Shown piece by piece: positions 12,300 through 24,600 of a stretch of 64,000 bases of DNA (positions are counted from its first letter, which is position 1; each line of letters opens with the position of its first letter). The stretch comes from Vesta saturnalis (lineage: Eukaryota; Arthropoda; Insecta; Coleoptera; Lampyridae). The stretch lies in NCBI GenBank assembly GCA_036346205.1, contig JARFJB010001965.1:1834001-1898000 (forward strand), in the 5' to 3' direction. Under the pieces are notes generated by a model. It saw only the letters and a list, made by a program, of their open reading frames with translations. It was not told the origin of the DNA and ran no database searches. A program made the position numbers and the translations under genes.

Positions 12300-13560
12300 A
12301 CAAATATTAACTATAACATAAACAAAACTATCAACAGGAGGCACTGCTGATTCACAATAGATATTCATCTACCTCCTTTATGCTACTACCGCACCTGTAA
12401 CACATTTAATCTGTTGCAATAATGGGGTATAGCATTTATTTATTATAATCCCCTAGAACTCAACGCCCTCACTACAGAATTACTTAAATACATATCCACC
12501 TCTCCTAACGCTCTGGTTTTAGGAAACCTTAACGCCCGACACACACGCACGCACACCCACGCACGCACCCACCAACCCACCCACACACCCAAGACCTGTC
12601 GTTTGATAACAACTTCGAAGTTCATATTAAGTAAAACCTTGAGAATCTTAGACAAAATAACCACCTTACAAACTACGTCACTTCTTCTTGAATCTGATTA
12701 CATCTGATAAAGTAAGAAAAGATGGTTTCCACAAACTGATCCTTCAAAAGCTACCCTCAAACGCAACTAACCCAGATATTTAACTGTGTATCATCAACCC
12801 GTCTTCACCATTATAGTACCTAAATCTATAGCAGACCCCACACAACCCCCCTCCTAGAGACCAAATGCTTTGGAACTATCCCATCTCGCACGCTAAGAGA
12901 CCACATAATCGCCAACAATCTCTTCCCTAGCAACGAGTTCGGATTTAGACCCAAACGTAGATACCAAGACCCTTTTCTCCAACTGCATATATAAAAATTC
13001 AAAACATTTAACCTCAAAAATTGCTACCTCGCAGTTTTTCAAGACATTAAGCCAGTCCCTTGCAAGGTTTGGCATGCCGGACTATATAGCTAGACGTACC
13101 GTTTCCCTTTGTCCAACTCCTTTCATACCTGACGAACAGACCTGTCTATTTCCAGACATTAAACCAGCCCTTGACAAGGTTTGGCACGCCGGACTATATC
13201 GTTAGACGTACCGTTTCTCTTTGTCCAACTTCATTACAACACACCTAAGACTAATCTTAGATAACCAAGCTCCCTTGTACGCAACCCTCAAAACGTAAAA
13301 ATATTGCAAACGTGCAGTACTGACGAAACATACATAACTTCAATTTAGACATCCACACAACCTTTATGGACAAAATGCACTGCTCGCAAGGTCCATGGTA
13401 ACGCCGGTGCTAAGAAAAACGTCCCCACAACCACTATCTTCGGATATAGACATAACCAAGTTTATGTTTGTGTCAGATATTTCAATTTTTTTCGTAAATA
13501 CTGCATTTCTACGCTGTATAATGTATAATACAGCAATTGCCAAAATAAATAAACAGTACC
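12300..13560 (+). pseudogene. decayed jockey-like LINE (endonuclease and reverse transcriptase fragments)
   Basis: The reading YNPLELNALTTELLKYIST followed by NALVLGNLNARHT (about 12450-12540) matches the 'GDLNAKH' block of an APE-type endonuclease. A C/A-rich run (12537-12590) follows. Reverse transcriptase blocks come next: FGTIPSRTLRDHIIANNLFP with NEFGFRPKRRYQDP (about 12870-12965), then a DIKPALDKVWHAGLY block equivalent to 'D..KAFDKVWH.GL', then FMFVSDISIFFVNT (about 13460), where the catalytic F/YADD has become FVSD. Many stops and a 112-bp-period tandem duplication disable it. It ends where transposase relic C begins. Confidence 0.7.
13042..13230 (+). repeat. tandem duplication inside the LINE reverse transcriptase
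   Basis: About 77 bp at 13042-13118 are repeated at 13154-13230 with about ten differences (shared AAGGTTTGGCA.GCCGGACTA and TAGACGTACCGTTTC), giving a period of 112 bp. The duplicated block is the 'KAFDKVWH' catalytic-palm segment. Confidence 0.8.
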
Positions 13561-13579
13561 GAAAACAACAGTTTTATTA

Positions 13580-14655
13580 ATTTTTTTAATTTACGTGTTC
13601 AAAATGAGCACAATTACGGCGTAAACAAGCTAAATAACGATTTTGCAGATCATTGAACATATTCATAAATTGTGGTTGACGTAGTTGTTGGAAATAAGTT
13701 ATTATTGTTTGCCGTAGTTCTGCAATATCCATTGATCACCAGAGCGGAATACTGACCCTTTCATCATACCTCAAATGTATGAAACAGGTGACGTAGGGTC
13801 AGCTGAATGTGAAGGGTAACAGAAGTCCGTTCCACGTGAAATTATTGTGTTTCCAAAATCCTCGCGGAGAAGTTCTAATGAGCGTCTGACTGTATGGCTT
13901 GTGGTGCCATTTCCTGTCCCACTGTAAATGTCGTGCGCGGCAAAAAATTCTTAAATCTCTCACAAAAAGTATGATGATGTTCTGCCTGTAACGCTCTTGA
14001 TTAATGGTAACTGTGTGTTGATTCCCGTCGTCAACAAAATAAGGACCTATTATACCGTGCCCCGATACAGCTCACTAAATCGTAACTCGAGCACTGTGAA
14101 GCGGTTTTTCTACAATGAAGTCATGGCGTTCAAATCCAAGAAATCCAGTTGTTTGTCGAGTGATATAGCCGTCTGAAAACCATACGTTTTCAAGAAATCG
14201 ATATCTTCGTATACTGGGCTCAACGCGCGTCCACAATAAACTTTTCTTGAACGTTTGTCCATAGTGTTTAATCGTTCTCCAGTTTGAATACGATATGGAT
14301 AACCACCAATGCCTTTGAACATTCTACGTGTGGATGTTTGACTGATGTTTGATTTATACCCAGTTCGTCTAAGACTTCTTTGTGGAGACTGCAAAACCTG
14401 GTCAATAACCCGCTATTCATTATCGTTCGTACAAACTGCTCTTCGACGACCTGAAAAACCATTGCGTTGGCACAACGCACTACCATTGCGTCAAAATTTC
14501 GTAACAATTGCTTAACATTACGCTTTTACTGGGTGCTGCAACTTTATTAAATTGCTTCCGATATTTTTCAAACTTGGGCAATTGTCCCGTCTACTTCCGT
14601 ATGAACGGAAATAATGTTCTATTATAAATACCTTTTCCTCAGTAGTCAGAACCAT
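13580..14655 (-). pseudogene. transposase relic C, Tc1/mariner-like
   Basis: The start codon at 14655 opens MVLTTEEKVFIIEHYFRSYG. GRRRAVCTNDNE and an HTH block (VLQSPQRSLRRTGYKSN, ISQTSTRRMF) follow. Near 14050, GPYFVDDGNQHTVTINQERY matches the 'F.DE.G..VTVN..RY' block of a common insect transposase group. The second catalytic block should read QQDG before SHTVRRSLELLREDFGNT, but here it reads GTGNGTT, so the Asp is gone. ISRGTDFCYPSHSAD follows, and the C-terminus ends LACLRRNCAHFEHVN near 13585. Stops and frameshifts are numerous. No terminal inverted repeats were confirmed. Confidence 0.78.
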
Positions 14656-14699
14656 TTTCAGAACGATTTTGACACAAGCGTAATATTATTATGACTGTT

Positions 14700-16400
14700 A
14701 ATAACAAACAAGCGAAACTTAACAAATAGACATCGCCCAAACCATTCCATGGCCCTTCATATTTCGGTACAATTTATTTTGGAGAATACCGTACTTCACG
14801 AAATAATTAAAATAGTTACAATGCGCTACAATTGTGTGTAAACTACAAAAACCTTATTAATATTGAGAATACATTTACTGCACGTCGCCTAATTAATCAA
14901 TGCTTAATAAAAACACTTTAGAATTTAAAATATGTTAAAATTACACATCTATTGATTATTTAACTAGTTCACTCACTTTGCAACAAAATTGCAACAAATT
15001 ATGCTTAATTCAACAACGAAGTCAATAAAATCAAGAATAAACAAAACGTTACATATTTTTAGATCACGTTCAAATAGAGAATTATACGATTCAAGTTTCC
15101 TTAATTCCGTTTTATATTGTGTGACTCATAAAATTTACTACATTTCAATATTTTAATTTGGATTTGGAGGTTTTCGTTTCAATGAAAAATGAATAACTAT
15201 ACCTAATGAAAAAATCAAATTTTCGTAGCACTTACAATTTACAATAAAATGTAATAATCGATGAATCCCATAAGCAAACTCCCCAACTTTTCAAATAAAC
15301 TCCCCCTTGAGATGTCATGCACGATTATTGTAGTTCTACACGCAACTTTGTATTCGGAACAATAGCGCGCATCTAAATTAATCAGATATATCCGTAACTA
15401 CTTGCACAAAGTTGGGAAATGTATATAGATAGAAATGTGTTTTTCAAATTTGTCGCAAATAAACTGAATTGCTAATAATTGGTAAAACACTTCGTGTACG
15501 ATTTTTATTTAGTATTCTCAACAAAAAATAAATTGAGGAACTTTTTGGAATTCCGGTGGGTCAATTTCTGTTGTGTATACGAATGAGACAACTTAGCTTT
15601 AGCATGCAGGAAGCGATGGGGAAAGTCTGTATGGAATAACAATCATGTACCATTCGGTCTGCTCTTTGGCAAATAAATCACCTATTTCCCATAAACTAAT
15701 CATTAGTAATAATGATTTGATGTTTGCAGGCTTATCTACAGTACAACGGTAGTACCAGAAATAGCTGCGAATGCATACATTAAAATCGAGCGATAATACC
15801 TATAACACGTCTTTATAAAACCAGTTGCATGCACACTAAATATCCTCGGCAACTGTTTCCCTAATTTGTTAAGCAAAAATAAAATCAGCAATCTATGTAG
15901 TCTTGCACACTGTACAAACCAGTTGGTTAAAAATAAGAAAAAGTGGCTGCTGCATTTACGCCATCATTAACCAGAGATAAGTATTAAGTATGCTGTCAAT
16001 AATAGAGTAGAGACATTTGGTAACCACTTATCGTAAATACCCGCCGCAAGAATTAAAATAATAACAAAGTATGCAAATTTAAATGTCCTAAATTTTGTTT
16101 AAGTGCACTTTGAGTTCCAATAAATATATTCGTCCTTATTTCGTATATTGAAATGTATAAGTGTTAAAGCATTTGCATGTTCAATTAAGTACCTGATTTT
16201 TTTGTGCAAAATTACATTTTTAAGTCTTTATCTCAATATGATTACTTTTATGACTATAACACAATTATGATTAATACAGACATTGCTTTTTAAATTTTAA
16301 GTGATATTAAGTAGGTAGTTTATAAACGTCAGAGATGAAATAAATTTTGGATTAAAATTACATCATTGCTAAGATAATTGAACATGACGAGTAACTTTAG
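14700..16400. other. no gene seen
   Basis: AT-rich sequence with no coding similarity, RNA gene or repeat family that I could recognise on either strand. Confidence 0.5.
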
Positions 16401-16405
16401 TTATA

Positions 16406-16806
16406 CAGGGTGGCACTGAAAGTGTCAAGAAATGCAGGGACGTATAGAACTATTAAAAATAGGGAAAAAAGTTCATATGAATATCGGTCCGGAAATCCTC
16501 AGTTTGTGAGGTACAGCGCGTTGAACATTTATTTTTGAACAGATTATTAATCGTACCTCGTACATTTTTTACGATAATGGGTCGAAATTTGGTCTTATCC
16601 TGGATAGTATCTTTAAAACATACCTACACCTATAGAATATATTTTGAAGATATTGATTTTTCGTCTCATTTTACCACTTTCGATTATTTCCAGGTACGCC
16701 AATGGCGCAATTACACTGGAAAATGGGATTGCTCTTTTCATTAGCGAAATTTTAGACCTGTTTCATTTTTTTGCTCTCTCGCCGTTTATCAGTTATTTGA
16801 AAAAAA
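16406..16806 (+). repeat. transposon D left inverted repeat
   Basis: Aligns, inverted and with substitutions, with 18571-18953. It contains short open frames that are artefacts of the repeat. Confidence 0.78.
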
Positions 16807-17344
16807 ATACAACGTTCTTCACGATTCTTATGTTAGGATTTTTTATCTTGAAATAACGAAATATCTCAAAAAAAAAATCAAATTGTGCTGATAAATGGTT
16901 AAATAGAGTTTTTTTAGTTTCGATGTGGTAAATTGGTCAGGTATCTCCATCCCGTCATCTAAGGTGGGGAGGGGGGTGACTTTCTCATTTTAAAATGGAA
17001 CCTGTTCGCGACGTATGGTATATGTCCAAAATTCAAATTGTTGATTAAGTACGCCTGGCAGGCTGTGCCTTTTCATCTGTTTAGTAATGCAAATGTTTGA
17101 TACTACCATAGCAACTGTTAAGACAGTTATTGAATTTTTCTTTTATTAGATCGGATACCATAATCGTGTACTTTTATTGTGTTCTGAAGTTCATCGATAA
17201 AATATAATATATATAATATACGACAGCTGAATTAGCTGTATTATGTACATGTGTTCGAATAGAAATAGGCCCTTGGTTTGTATCAGGGCCCTTGGCCAAA
17301 TCGAAGAACTCCTTCTAGAAAACTTTTCCAGAGGATTCATCAGT

Positions 17345-18480
17345 GACTAAGGGACACGGGTAGAAAGAATTATTGTGGACGCTCCGTAACTACTCGAACA
17401 CCTGTCGTCTACGAACGCATATTACGAAGCGTTGAAAATGATTCTTCAATCTCTATAAGAATAGCAGTACAAGAAGATGTAGATCATCAGTCTGTTTGGC
17501 GTACCTTATGTCAGCAAATACTGCACCTCTCACTTCCAGATTTTATCTCCAGAATTAAATTTTGTCGATGGCTAATTAGAAAAATTGATTTATATGAAAC
17601 TTTTTAAAACACGTTTTGGCCACTAATGAAGCTAGGTTCACAGCACAACAATCATCATGCTGTTCTTATAGGTGAACATCAAGTTTAATTTAAACGAAAG
17701 AATAGGTATTTTAGGTGATAATCTCTTGGGACCAGTTTTAATGCCACACAGATAATTTTAAAATTTATTATATCGTTCTCTAATTTTTTTATCTCAAAAT
17801 TATTTTAGCTTAATTGGTGAACGTTATTTAAACTTTTTAACTGAAGAGTTATCCGGTTTATTACATGGTATTCCATTGGAAGATCGGAATAAAATATGGT
17901 TTCTACACGATGATGCACCCCCGCATTTCTCACTTAATGTTCGAGAGTATTATGCATGGTGGGATTAAGGATGGGTGTGGTCAGGATAGGATCGGAAGGA
18001 ACGGAGTTAGGGTTCTTAGGGGGGAAATACTACCCTAGCATTCGGCTAAGTAGCCGCACATGGTGTGCATATACGCAGTGAGCATGTCGCTACACGCGTA
18101 TGAAGAAAATCCCCTGAAAAAACCTCATACGGTAACGGGAATCGAACCCAGTACCTTCCGAATGCTAAGCAGGTCGTGTCGTCACTACGCTAGCTCGGAA
18201 CAATTTAGAAGAAAATGGATAGGGGTGGTCCAGTTGCCTGGCCATCCCGTTCACCAAACTTAAATCCATTAGATTTTTATTTGTGGGGCTATTTAAAACA
18301 TGTGGCCCATTAACGATGAAAATTAGTTAAGAAATCGCATAGTTGACGGATGCGACGTGATTAAAAACAGGCTAGAAATACTACACCGCGTTCGTTTCAA
18401 CTGGAGAAGACGAGCACAGGTCTGTGTGAAAGGGGCTGGCGGGCACATAGGACACCACTGTGGCCATAATTTACATGTGT
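17345..18480 (+). pseudogene. transposon D transposase, SINE-interrupted
   Basis: Readable blocks in order: VTTRTPVVYERILRSVENDS (HTH-proximal), SRIKFCRWLIRKIDLYE, LGDNLLGPVLMPH, then LIGERYLNFLTEELSGLLHG and IWFLHDDAPPHFSLNVREY with the second catalytic Asp (about 17895-17950). A SINE follows at once. After it the protein resumes NNLEEN and RGGPVAWPSRSPNLNPLDFY with the third Asp (about 18218-18275), ending VKGAGGHI near 18470. The first catalytic block is badly eroded. Between VLMPH and LIGERY lie 57 nt (17752-17808) ending TTATTTTAG that look like an intron whose donor GT has become AT. Confidence 0.75.
17953..18198 (-). mobile_element. tRNA-derived SINE, copy 3, inside transposon D
   Basis: The best preserved copy, in reverse orientation. 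The head is at about 18198 with an A box-like TAGCGTAGTGAC and a B box GGTTCGATTCC (reverse complement of 18138-18148). The tail is at 17953 (CCACCATGCA). It separates codons of the transposase, so it inserted after transposon D. Confidence 0.87.
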
Positions 18481-18570
18481 TTTGGTATTATAATTGTCCT
18501 AAAAATAGTATAATGTTTGTGTGATAATTGTCATTATACTGATTCAAGGAGCAGTTAGGGTAAGGGAACA

Positions 18571-18953
18571 TTTTTGCAAATAACTGGTAAACTGTGAAAG
18601 ATTGCAAAAAAAATTAAGCGGCCTCAAAATTAGGTAACGAAAGGAGCAACCTCATTTTCCAATGTAATTGCGCCCTTAGCGTACCTGAAAAAGTTTAAAG
18701 TGGTAAAATGGGACACAACCACGAGAAAAAAACCATCTTGTAAATGTATTCTGTAGTTGATAGGTATATTTTAAATATACTATTCGGGATAAGACATGTA
18801 CTAAATTTCAGCCTATTAACGTGAAAAGTGTACGAGGTACGATTAATAAGCTGTTAAAAAATTAAAAGTTCAACGCCTTATATCTCACAAACTAAGTATT
18901 TCCGGACTAATATTCATATGATGTGTTTTCTTATTTATAATAATTCTATCATC
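18571..18953 (-). repeat. transposon D right inverted repeat (terminus lost)
   Basis: Inverted partner of 16406-16806. The terminal CAGGGTG block is absent at the junction with the LINE. Confidence 0.78.
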
Positions 18954-18954
18954 A

Positions 18955-21950
18955 TAGGTATTCTGCTAAAGCAGGTCATCAGGTGTTTTCTCTCCACGGC
19001 CTCTCTTTCACACCAAAATAACCACCTCCTTCCTACAAGTCATCTATCCATTTCTTCCTCTCTTCCTTTTCGTTCTACCGACCCTTCCAGAACATCTATT
19101 AGCAAACCATTTCCTCTCATAACATACCCAAACCAATTCCTCTTCCTTTTCCTAAGTGTAATAGTTCTCTTCTTTCTCCCACTCTCCTCATTTCTTACTC
19201 GATCCGTCTACTTCATTTTCAACATTTTCCTCCACACGCACAGCTCAGATGCTTCCAACCTATTTTCCATCTTACTGCTTATTGTTCATGTCTCACAGGC
19301 ATACAGCAGCACACTCCATACCAAACACTTTGCTAACTTCTTCTTCAGCTCCAAGCTTAGTCGACTAATAAACAAATTTTCTTTTCCTGCTGTACGCCTG
19401 TTTTGCCATTCATATTCATATTCTCTTCACTCTTCCAGTCCTGTGTTAATTCTGTGCCCAGATATTTATATCTTCTCGCTTATCCCAGCTTTTCTCCTCT
19501 CACTCTCACGTCCATATCTTCTTCCTCCCCAACCCTCATAACTTTGGTTTTCTTGTGGTTAATTCTCAGTCCATACATTTCTTCCATATCTTCCAGGTGT
19601 TTTAACATATTGTTTAGCTCCCGCGTGTTTTCAGCAAATATTATATCATCAGAAAACCTAATACATTGTATTTATTGTCCTCCAATAGCAATTTATTTAA
19701 ACGATTTCAAACATTCCTCCAACATCTCTTCGAAGTACATATTAAGCAAGGTTGGAGATATGCAACAACCCTGTCTTACTCCCCTTCCGATGTCAAACCA
19801 TTCTGTCATGTTGTCTCCTACCCTCATCGTTACCTTCGGATTCATGTACAGTTTGCTGATTAACCTTCTCTCCTTTACCTTTCAATATATCCATCATCCT
19901 TTCATACTTCACGTAATCAAATGCTTTTTCCAAATCTATTAGACACTGACTTATTTTCTTTCACCGTTTTAAGTACCTTTCACCAATCGTTCTTGCTACC
20001 GCGATTGCATCTCTTGTTCCCACGCCTCTCCTCAATCCAAACGGTTCCGGTCCTATGTTTTCTTCCATGATTTTTCTCTTTTATTCAAGGCCCGTAACAA
20101 TATTTTTGCCGTGTCACCTATTAGACTTATAATGCTGTGTTCCTCACACTTCATAGTACCTTTCTTTTTTTCTAACGGAATCATAATAGTTTTAACAAAA
20201 TTTTCTGGCCATTGCCACTCTCATAGACCTTATTATACAATTCTTTTAATTCTTTCGAACCTTGTTCTTCACTTAAACATTTTAGTTCGACTGGTATTCC
20301 TTCTTCTTCTAAAGCCTTACCATTCTGCATTTCCATTAAAGCTAATTTTATTTCATATTCTAATATCCCATGTCTTTTGTCCTCTTTTTCTAAAACTAAA
20401 TCTTTGGGTTTCTCACTAGCCTTATACAAGTCCTCTATATATTCTTTCCACCTTGTTAAGTACATCTATCACTTCTGTCAATGTTCTACCAGCTTTGCTT
20501 TCCATTTCCTTTGTTTGCTGCCCTTCCATCCCATGCTACTTTTCACCTTATCCGATCATATCTCCCTTGCCTGTCCAAATCTTCTATTACATTCTGCCTT
20601 TAACCATTCCTCCCTAGCACTTGGTTTTCTTTCTTTAATACGTTGTTTAACCTTCTGTACAATTTCTTGCTTTCCTCTGTGTTTTGTCTTTTACACTTTC
20701 TTCTTTGCTTCATGAATTCTATCATTTCCGATGTTATCTAAGGTTTTTCCGCTATTTCCCCTTTCCTGTAACTTATCTTGTTTTCCGCCACGTTTTGTAT
20801 TGCAACCTTAAACCTCATCCAAAATTCTTCAGCGCTGATATTGTTGTTAACTTCAATCTTGCCAAATTCATTTTCCATATCTTCCCTAGTTCGTGCTTGT
20901 CCATTTCTTCCAGTTTCTCTTGTTCTATGCTCTCCCATGGTTAGGTTTTTTCAGTCTTATACCTATTTCTGATGCCAAAAGGACATGATCATTGCTTATG
21001 TCTGCCCCTGAAGACCATGTGATTTGATTACACCATTTCTAAATCTTTGGTTTCTTAAGATAAATTCTAATTACCTTCTGCACCCGTCACGGGGTAATTT
21101 CCATGTATACAGCCTTGTCTTGTGAATTTTGAACCAAGTGTTTGTAATAACCATTTTCCTATCTTTACAAAAGTCTATTAAACGTTCTCCTCTCTCGTTC
21201 CTATTTGTTGCCCCATAATCACCTACAATCCCCTTCGCCTACTACTATTATACACATCCTTTGCCTTTATCTTCTAATACGGATGTTATTGTCTCATAAA
21301 CCACCTATACGTATTCGTCATTATAGTCAGCTGTCGGCATGTAAACCTGAATTATTAACAGGTTTTTTGATGTTGCAATCATCTTTCAATGCTATTTATT
21401 ACTTTTTTATGTAATAAGAAAACTACCCCGTTCCTTCCTCTTGCTTCTTCGATGTAATAGAGGGTCGCATTTTCGGTATCTTCTTCCCTCTCCCATTCTA
21501 ATCTTATCTCACTTATCCCTATGATGTGGATTCTTTCATTTCCATTTCTCTTCTAAGATTTTCTTACTTATCGCCGCCTAATAATATTTTAATGTTTCAA
21601 GTGCCCACTCTCAACTTTTTTAATTTTTACTTTGAATTACTCGTATACTGCCTCCCCCGGAGATATGAATGGGAAGCTATTACTCCAGATTGCTTCATAT
21701 ACGAAGAATTCATAATTGCTTTACTTTTCTCCATCTTCACCTATTTCTTGGATGCTCTTTGAGTCTTTACTAGGGTGATATTTCGTTGCCTTCTCTATTC
21801 TATGCCGTTGATCCCTCAAGATTCATCTGCCTTTTGGGGTGATTTCTCCTCCCCAAGGTCAATAGGGTGCCCTGACCTGTACCCGTCCACCCACCCTCCG
21901 GGGAGGCCATTGTCACTTAGTGCAGGGTGACTTCTTATTCCACAAGTCCC
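18955..21950 (-). pseudogene. LINE, endonuclease-reverse transcriptase type, near full length but decayed
   Basis: Read downward from 21950. A G-rich 5' region is followed by endonuclease blocks (GISEIRLEWEREEDTENATL, RNGVVFLL, about 21410-21540). Next comes YLTRWKEYIEDLYKASEK and LALMEMQNGKA (20330-20465), the start of the reverse transcriptase. PEPFGLRRGVGTRDAIAVAR and CLIDLEKAFDYVKYERMMDI (about 19900-20060) are palm motifs. IRFSDDIIFA (about 19640) is the catalytic box with A changed to S, and YKYLGTEL follows. The C-terminus has LEASELCVWRKMLKMK and WFGYVMRG (about 19020-19280). Stops and frameshifts are frequent. The layout is that of CFDP2-like APE-type LINEs; I do not assign a clade firmly. 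Confidence 0.82.
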
Positions 21951-21959
21951 TCGGTATGT

Positions 21960-24600
21960 GATTAGAGAAATCTAAATCTAAATAACATAGTTGTATATGT
22001 CATTAAAAATTTTTACAAATTATACACCATTGGTTTCCATTATTTGCAATCCATTTACTTTTCTTTATGAACGAATAAGTTCAAAGGTAAATATGTAATA
22101 AAAAATTATAGCAAATGGCATGTCGTAGATTCAAATCCTACTCGAGGTAAGCTTTTTATTTACGTATTTAATAAACTTAATAATAATTTTTAAATTAAAC
22201 CCATTTAATTAAAATGTTTCTGTACAATTTCAAAAACTCCTTTCTTCATTTAAACAACTAATGTCCAAAAACACTAAGTTTAATGTAATCAATTATCCAA
22301 CACTAATAAATTGCTTGTTTTTCCAAACATAAACCATGCAATGTCATATTATCAACATGACATCATACAAAACTTTTCGGAATTTACACATTTTTCTTCA
22401 AAATTTCACAATTCCATACGTCTCTGCATTTGTGGACACTTTTTTAGTAACACCCTGTATAATTCGTATGTAAAAATGCATTATTTATAATGGAAATTTT
22501 TGGATAAATGACTATTTGATCATACACGAAAAAATTACAAGAAACAAAAAAAAAACTGATATTCGAATACCAGGTATAGAATGTTGGACGGATTATTAAG
22601 TATCACATTTTTAAGTTACTTACCAAATAATCATTAATTCAGCAACTTGTAGTGTCACTGCGACATGTTCTATTTTAGAGAAACAACTTTTTAGAGACTT
22701 AAGTAGGTTGTTAAAGTAATTTAAAATACTTATTAACATCTCTTCCTTTGACTTGTTTTGATTAAGAGTAGTAATTTGAAATTAGTATTAATTAATCAAA
22801 ATTTATTTTTATATTTACAGAAAAACAAAAAAAATCAAAATTTATATTTACATTTATAGAAACTTGATTAATTATAAAATTTAAGCGTAGAGCAAATTAA
22901 TTTCGTATATTTTAATTTTAATATACAATAAACTTACAAATCTGTATCCTACATCTGCTCGTTGAGAATAATCTGACATAGTGACGTGGATTTGTTGTAG
23001 AAGGCAACAAAGTCTAGTAGCTTACCTGAAAATAAAACAGTAATTAATGTCATGTCAATCACTTAACAACACTTCAAAGTGTGTGGTTCATTTTCAAATA
23101 AAACAAGTAAGTTTCTGTAAATAGAATTCAATTTGTAAAAATTTCATTTATCTTGTTCACATCTGTACAAAAGTAAAATTGCATTCCGTTTTCATAAAAA
23201 AATACTTTGCTTTCAAGGGATTAATCCAATAATCCTTTAACAAAAACATAAAGCTTCATCTGGTTTTAAAATCAAATTTTAGTAGAAAAAACGATCTTGA
23301 CGAATTGCCTAGTTGTAATTTAGGAAATACATTTTTCTGAATGTATTTATTAATTTATGGTATGAAGGTGTCAGTAAAGTGGCTGATGTCAGAAATTAAT
23401 TGCACTTACAGCGACTTCTTAGGTCAATTGATACCAAAAGGTTAACCAGACAATTTTAGCCATTTAAACAATTACACTGGTCATATTATGCTTTATAGAT
23501 ACCACACAGCTATAAAAATTATTAAACTTACATTATATTATTTTATTGCGATTTAAAACATAATTTACGACATACTACATATCCTATTTTAAAGGCATAT
23601 AAAATAAAACTTAATAGCTAAAAAGTACCTCATATTAGAAAGTTAATAAGATATTATCATCATTTGCATAAGATGAAATAAAATCGAATAGGTTTAAAAT
23701 AATCTATAACAAAGCGGTACCTTCAAAAGAAATAAAATATGACAAACTAATTTTTAAATATATTTATACTCAATTTTAATACCAAATCGGGTTAATAAAT
23801 ATTAAATTCAATCAGCAACTAATACCTCTTTAATCCCCAATTTATTTATATAGCTTTAATCCGCTTTGATTTATCCAGTTTCGAAATTCAAATAACCATT
23901 GCTATTTTTATTACGGATCTGGAATATTTTATAACGTATGCTGTACCTACGCTACGTGCTGATGTATTGAATTGCATTATTAACACTACGTTATATTACA
24001 TGCATAGAGAAATTAAAATTAAAAATAAAACATTCATGAGATATAGTTGTGTACTTATATGGAAAGTCATTGAATTAATTAATTAAAGATGCCTTTGATA
24101 TATATTACAAATGCATCTAATATTACCAATCACACTGAATATGGGTAAAAAAAAATAAATTTACATTCACCAACTAAAGAAACTTATACAACTCTCGCTC
24201 GGATTGCCGTTTTTATGTTTATAAATTATAAGTAAATATAAAAATCGAATTTGTAACAAAACCTGTATTTGTGTCATTCGAAATCGATTACAGAAACAAG
24301 ATGTGAAAAATAAGAGATTTTATCTTAGGAATATATGAAATTTTATTATTTTCAGAAAAGAAGTTGAAAAATTATTCAGCAAGATATGTAATATATGCAC
24401 AACACAGTTTTGCACTACATTATTTTTAATTTTTAGAATAATAACAACTAATATTTTGAAAACCAATAATTTTTTTTTATTTACTCCAATACAATTTACA
24501 ATCTGTTCAGGGACAATAAGTACATGAGATAACAAATATTAAAATATATACATAACATAAAGACAGGTCATCCATTGATTCGTGCCTATATAACTGCATC
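21960..24600. other. no gene seen; one solo transposon terminus
   Basis: AT-rich sequence. The only recognisable item is the transposon end at 22457 (separate entry). A fragment near 22113-22140 (TAGATTCAAATCCTA) looks like a tRNA T-arm, but no other tRNA parts are present. Confidence 0.5.
22300..22457 (-). mobile_element. solo terminus related to transposon D
   Basis: Read inward from 22457 on the minus strand it begins CAGGGTGTTACTAAAAAAGT, and AAATGCAGAGACGTATGGAA follows. The left end of D has CAGGGTGGCACTGAAAGTGT and AAATGCAGGGACGTATAGAA, so the two termini are related. TA flanks it. No partner end was found; it may be a truncated copy. Confidence 0.6.

Larger units (their letters stand above)
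16406..18953 (+). mobile_element. transposon D, Tc1/mariner-like, about 390-bp inverted repeats
   Basis: TA plus CAGGGTGGCACTGAAAGTG opens the element at 16406. An imperfect inverted repeat joins 16406-16806 to 18571-18953; shared blocks include AATCGTACCTCGTACA and CATTTTACCACTTT. The outermost 40 bp or so (CAGGGTGG...ACG) are missing on the right, where a LINE 3' end begins at about 18955. The transposase relic lies between the arms, and a SINE (17953-18198) has inserted into it. Confidence 0.8.

Noticed and set aside
16535..16856. 69- and 70-aa ORFs
   Set aside because: They lie entirely in the left inverted repeat of transposon D.
18918..19942. 207-aa and 179-aa plus-strand ORFs, Ser/Leu/Phe-rich
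   Set aside because: They are antisense to a LINE whose minus-strand frames carry reverse transcriptase motifs.
22105..22145. tRNA-like T-arm (TTCAAAT loop)
   Set aside because: No acceptor stem, D-arm or anticodon arm could be placed upstream; probably chance or a tiny SINE relic.
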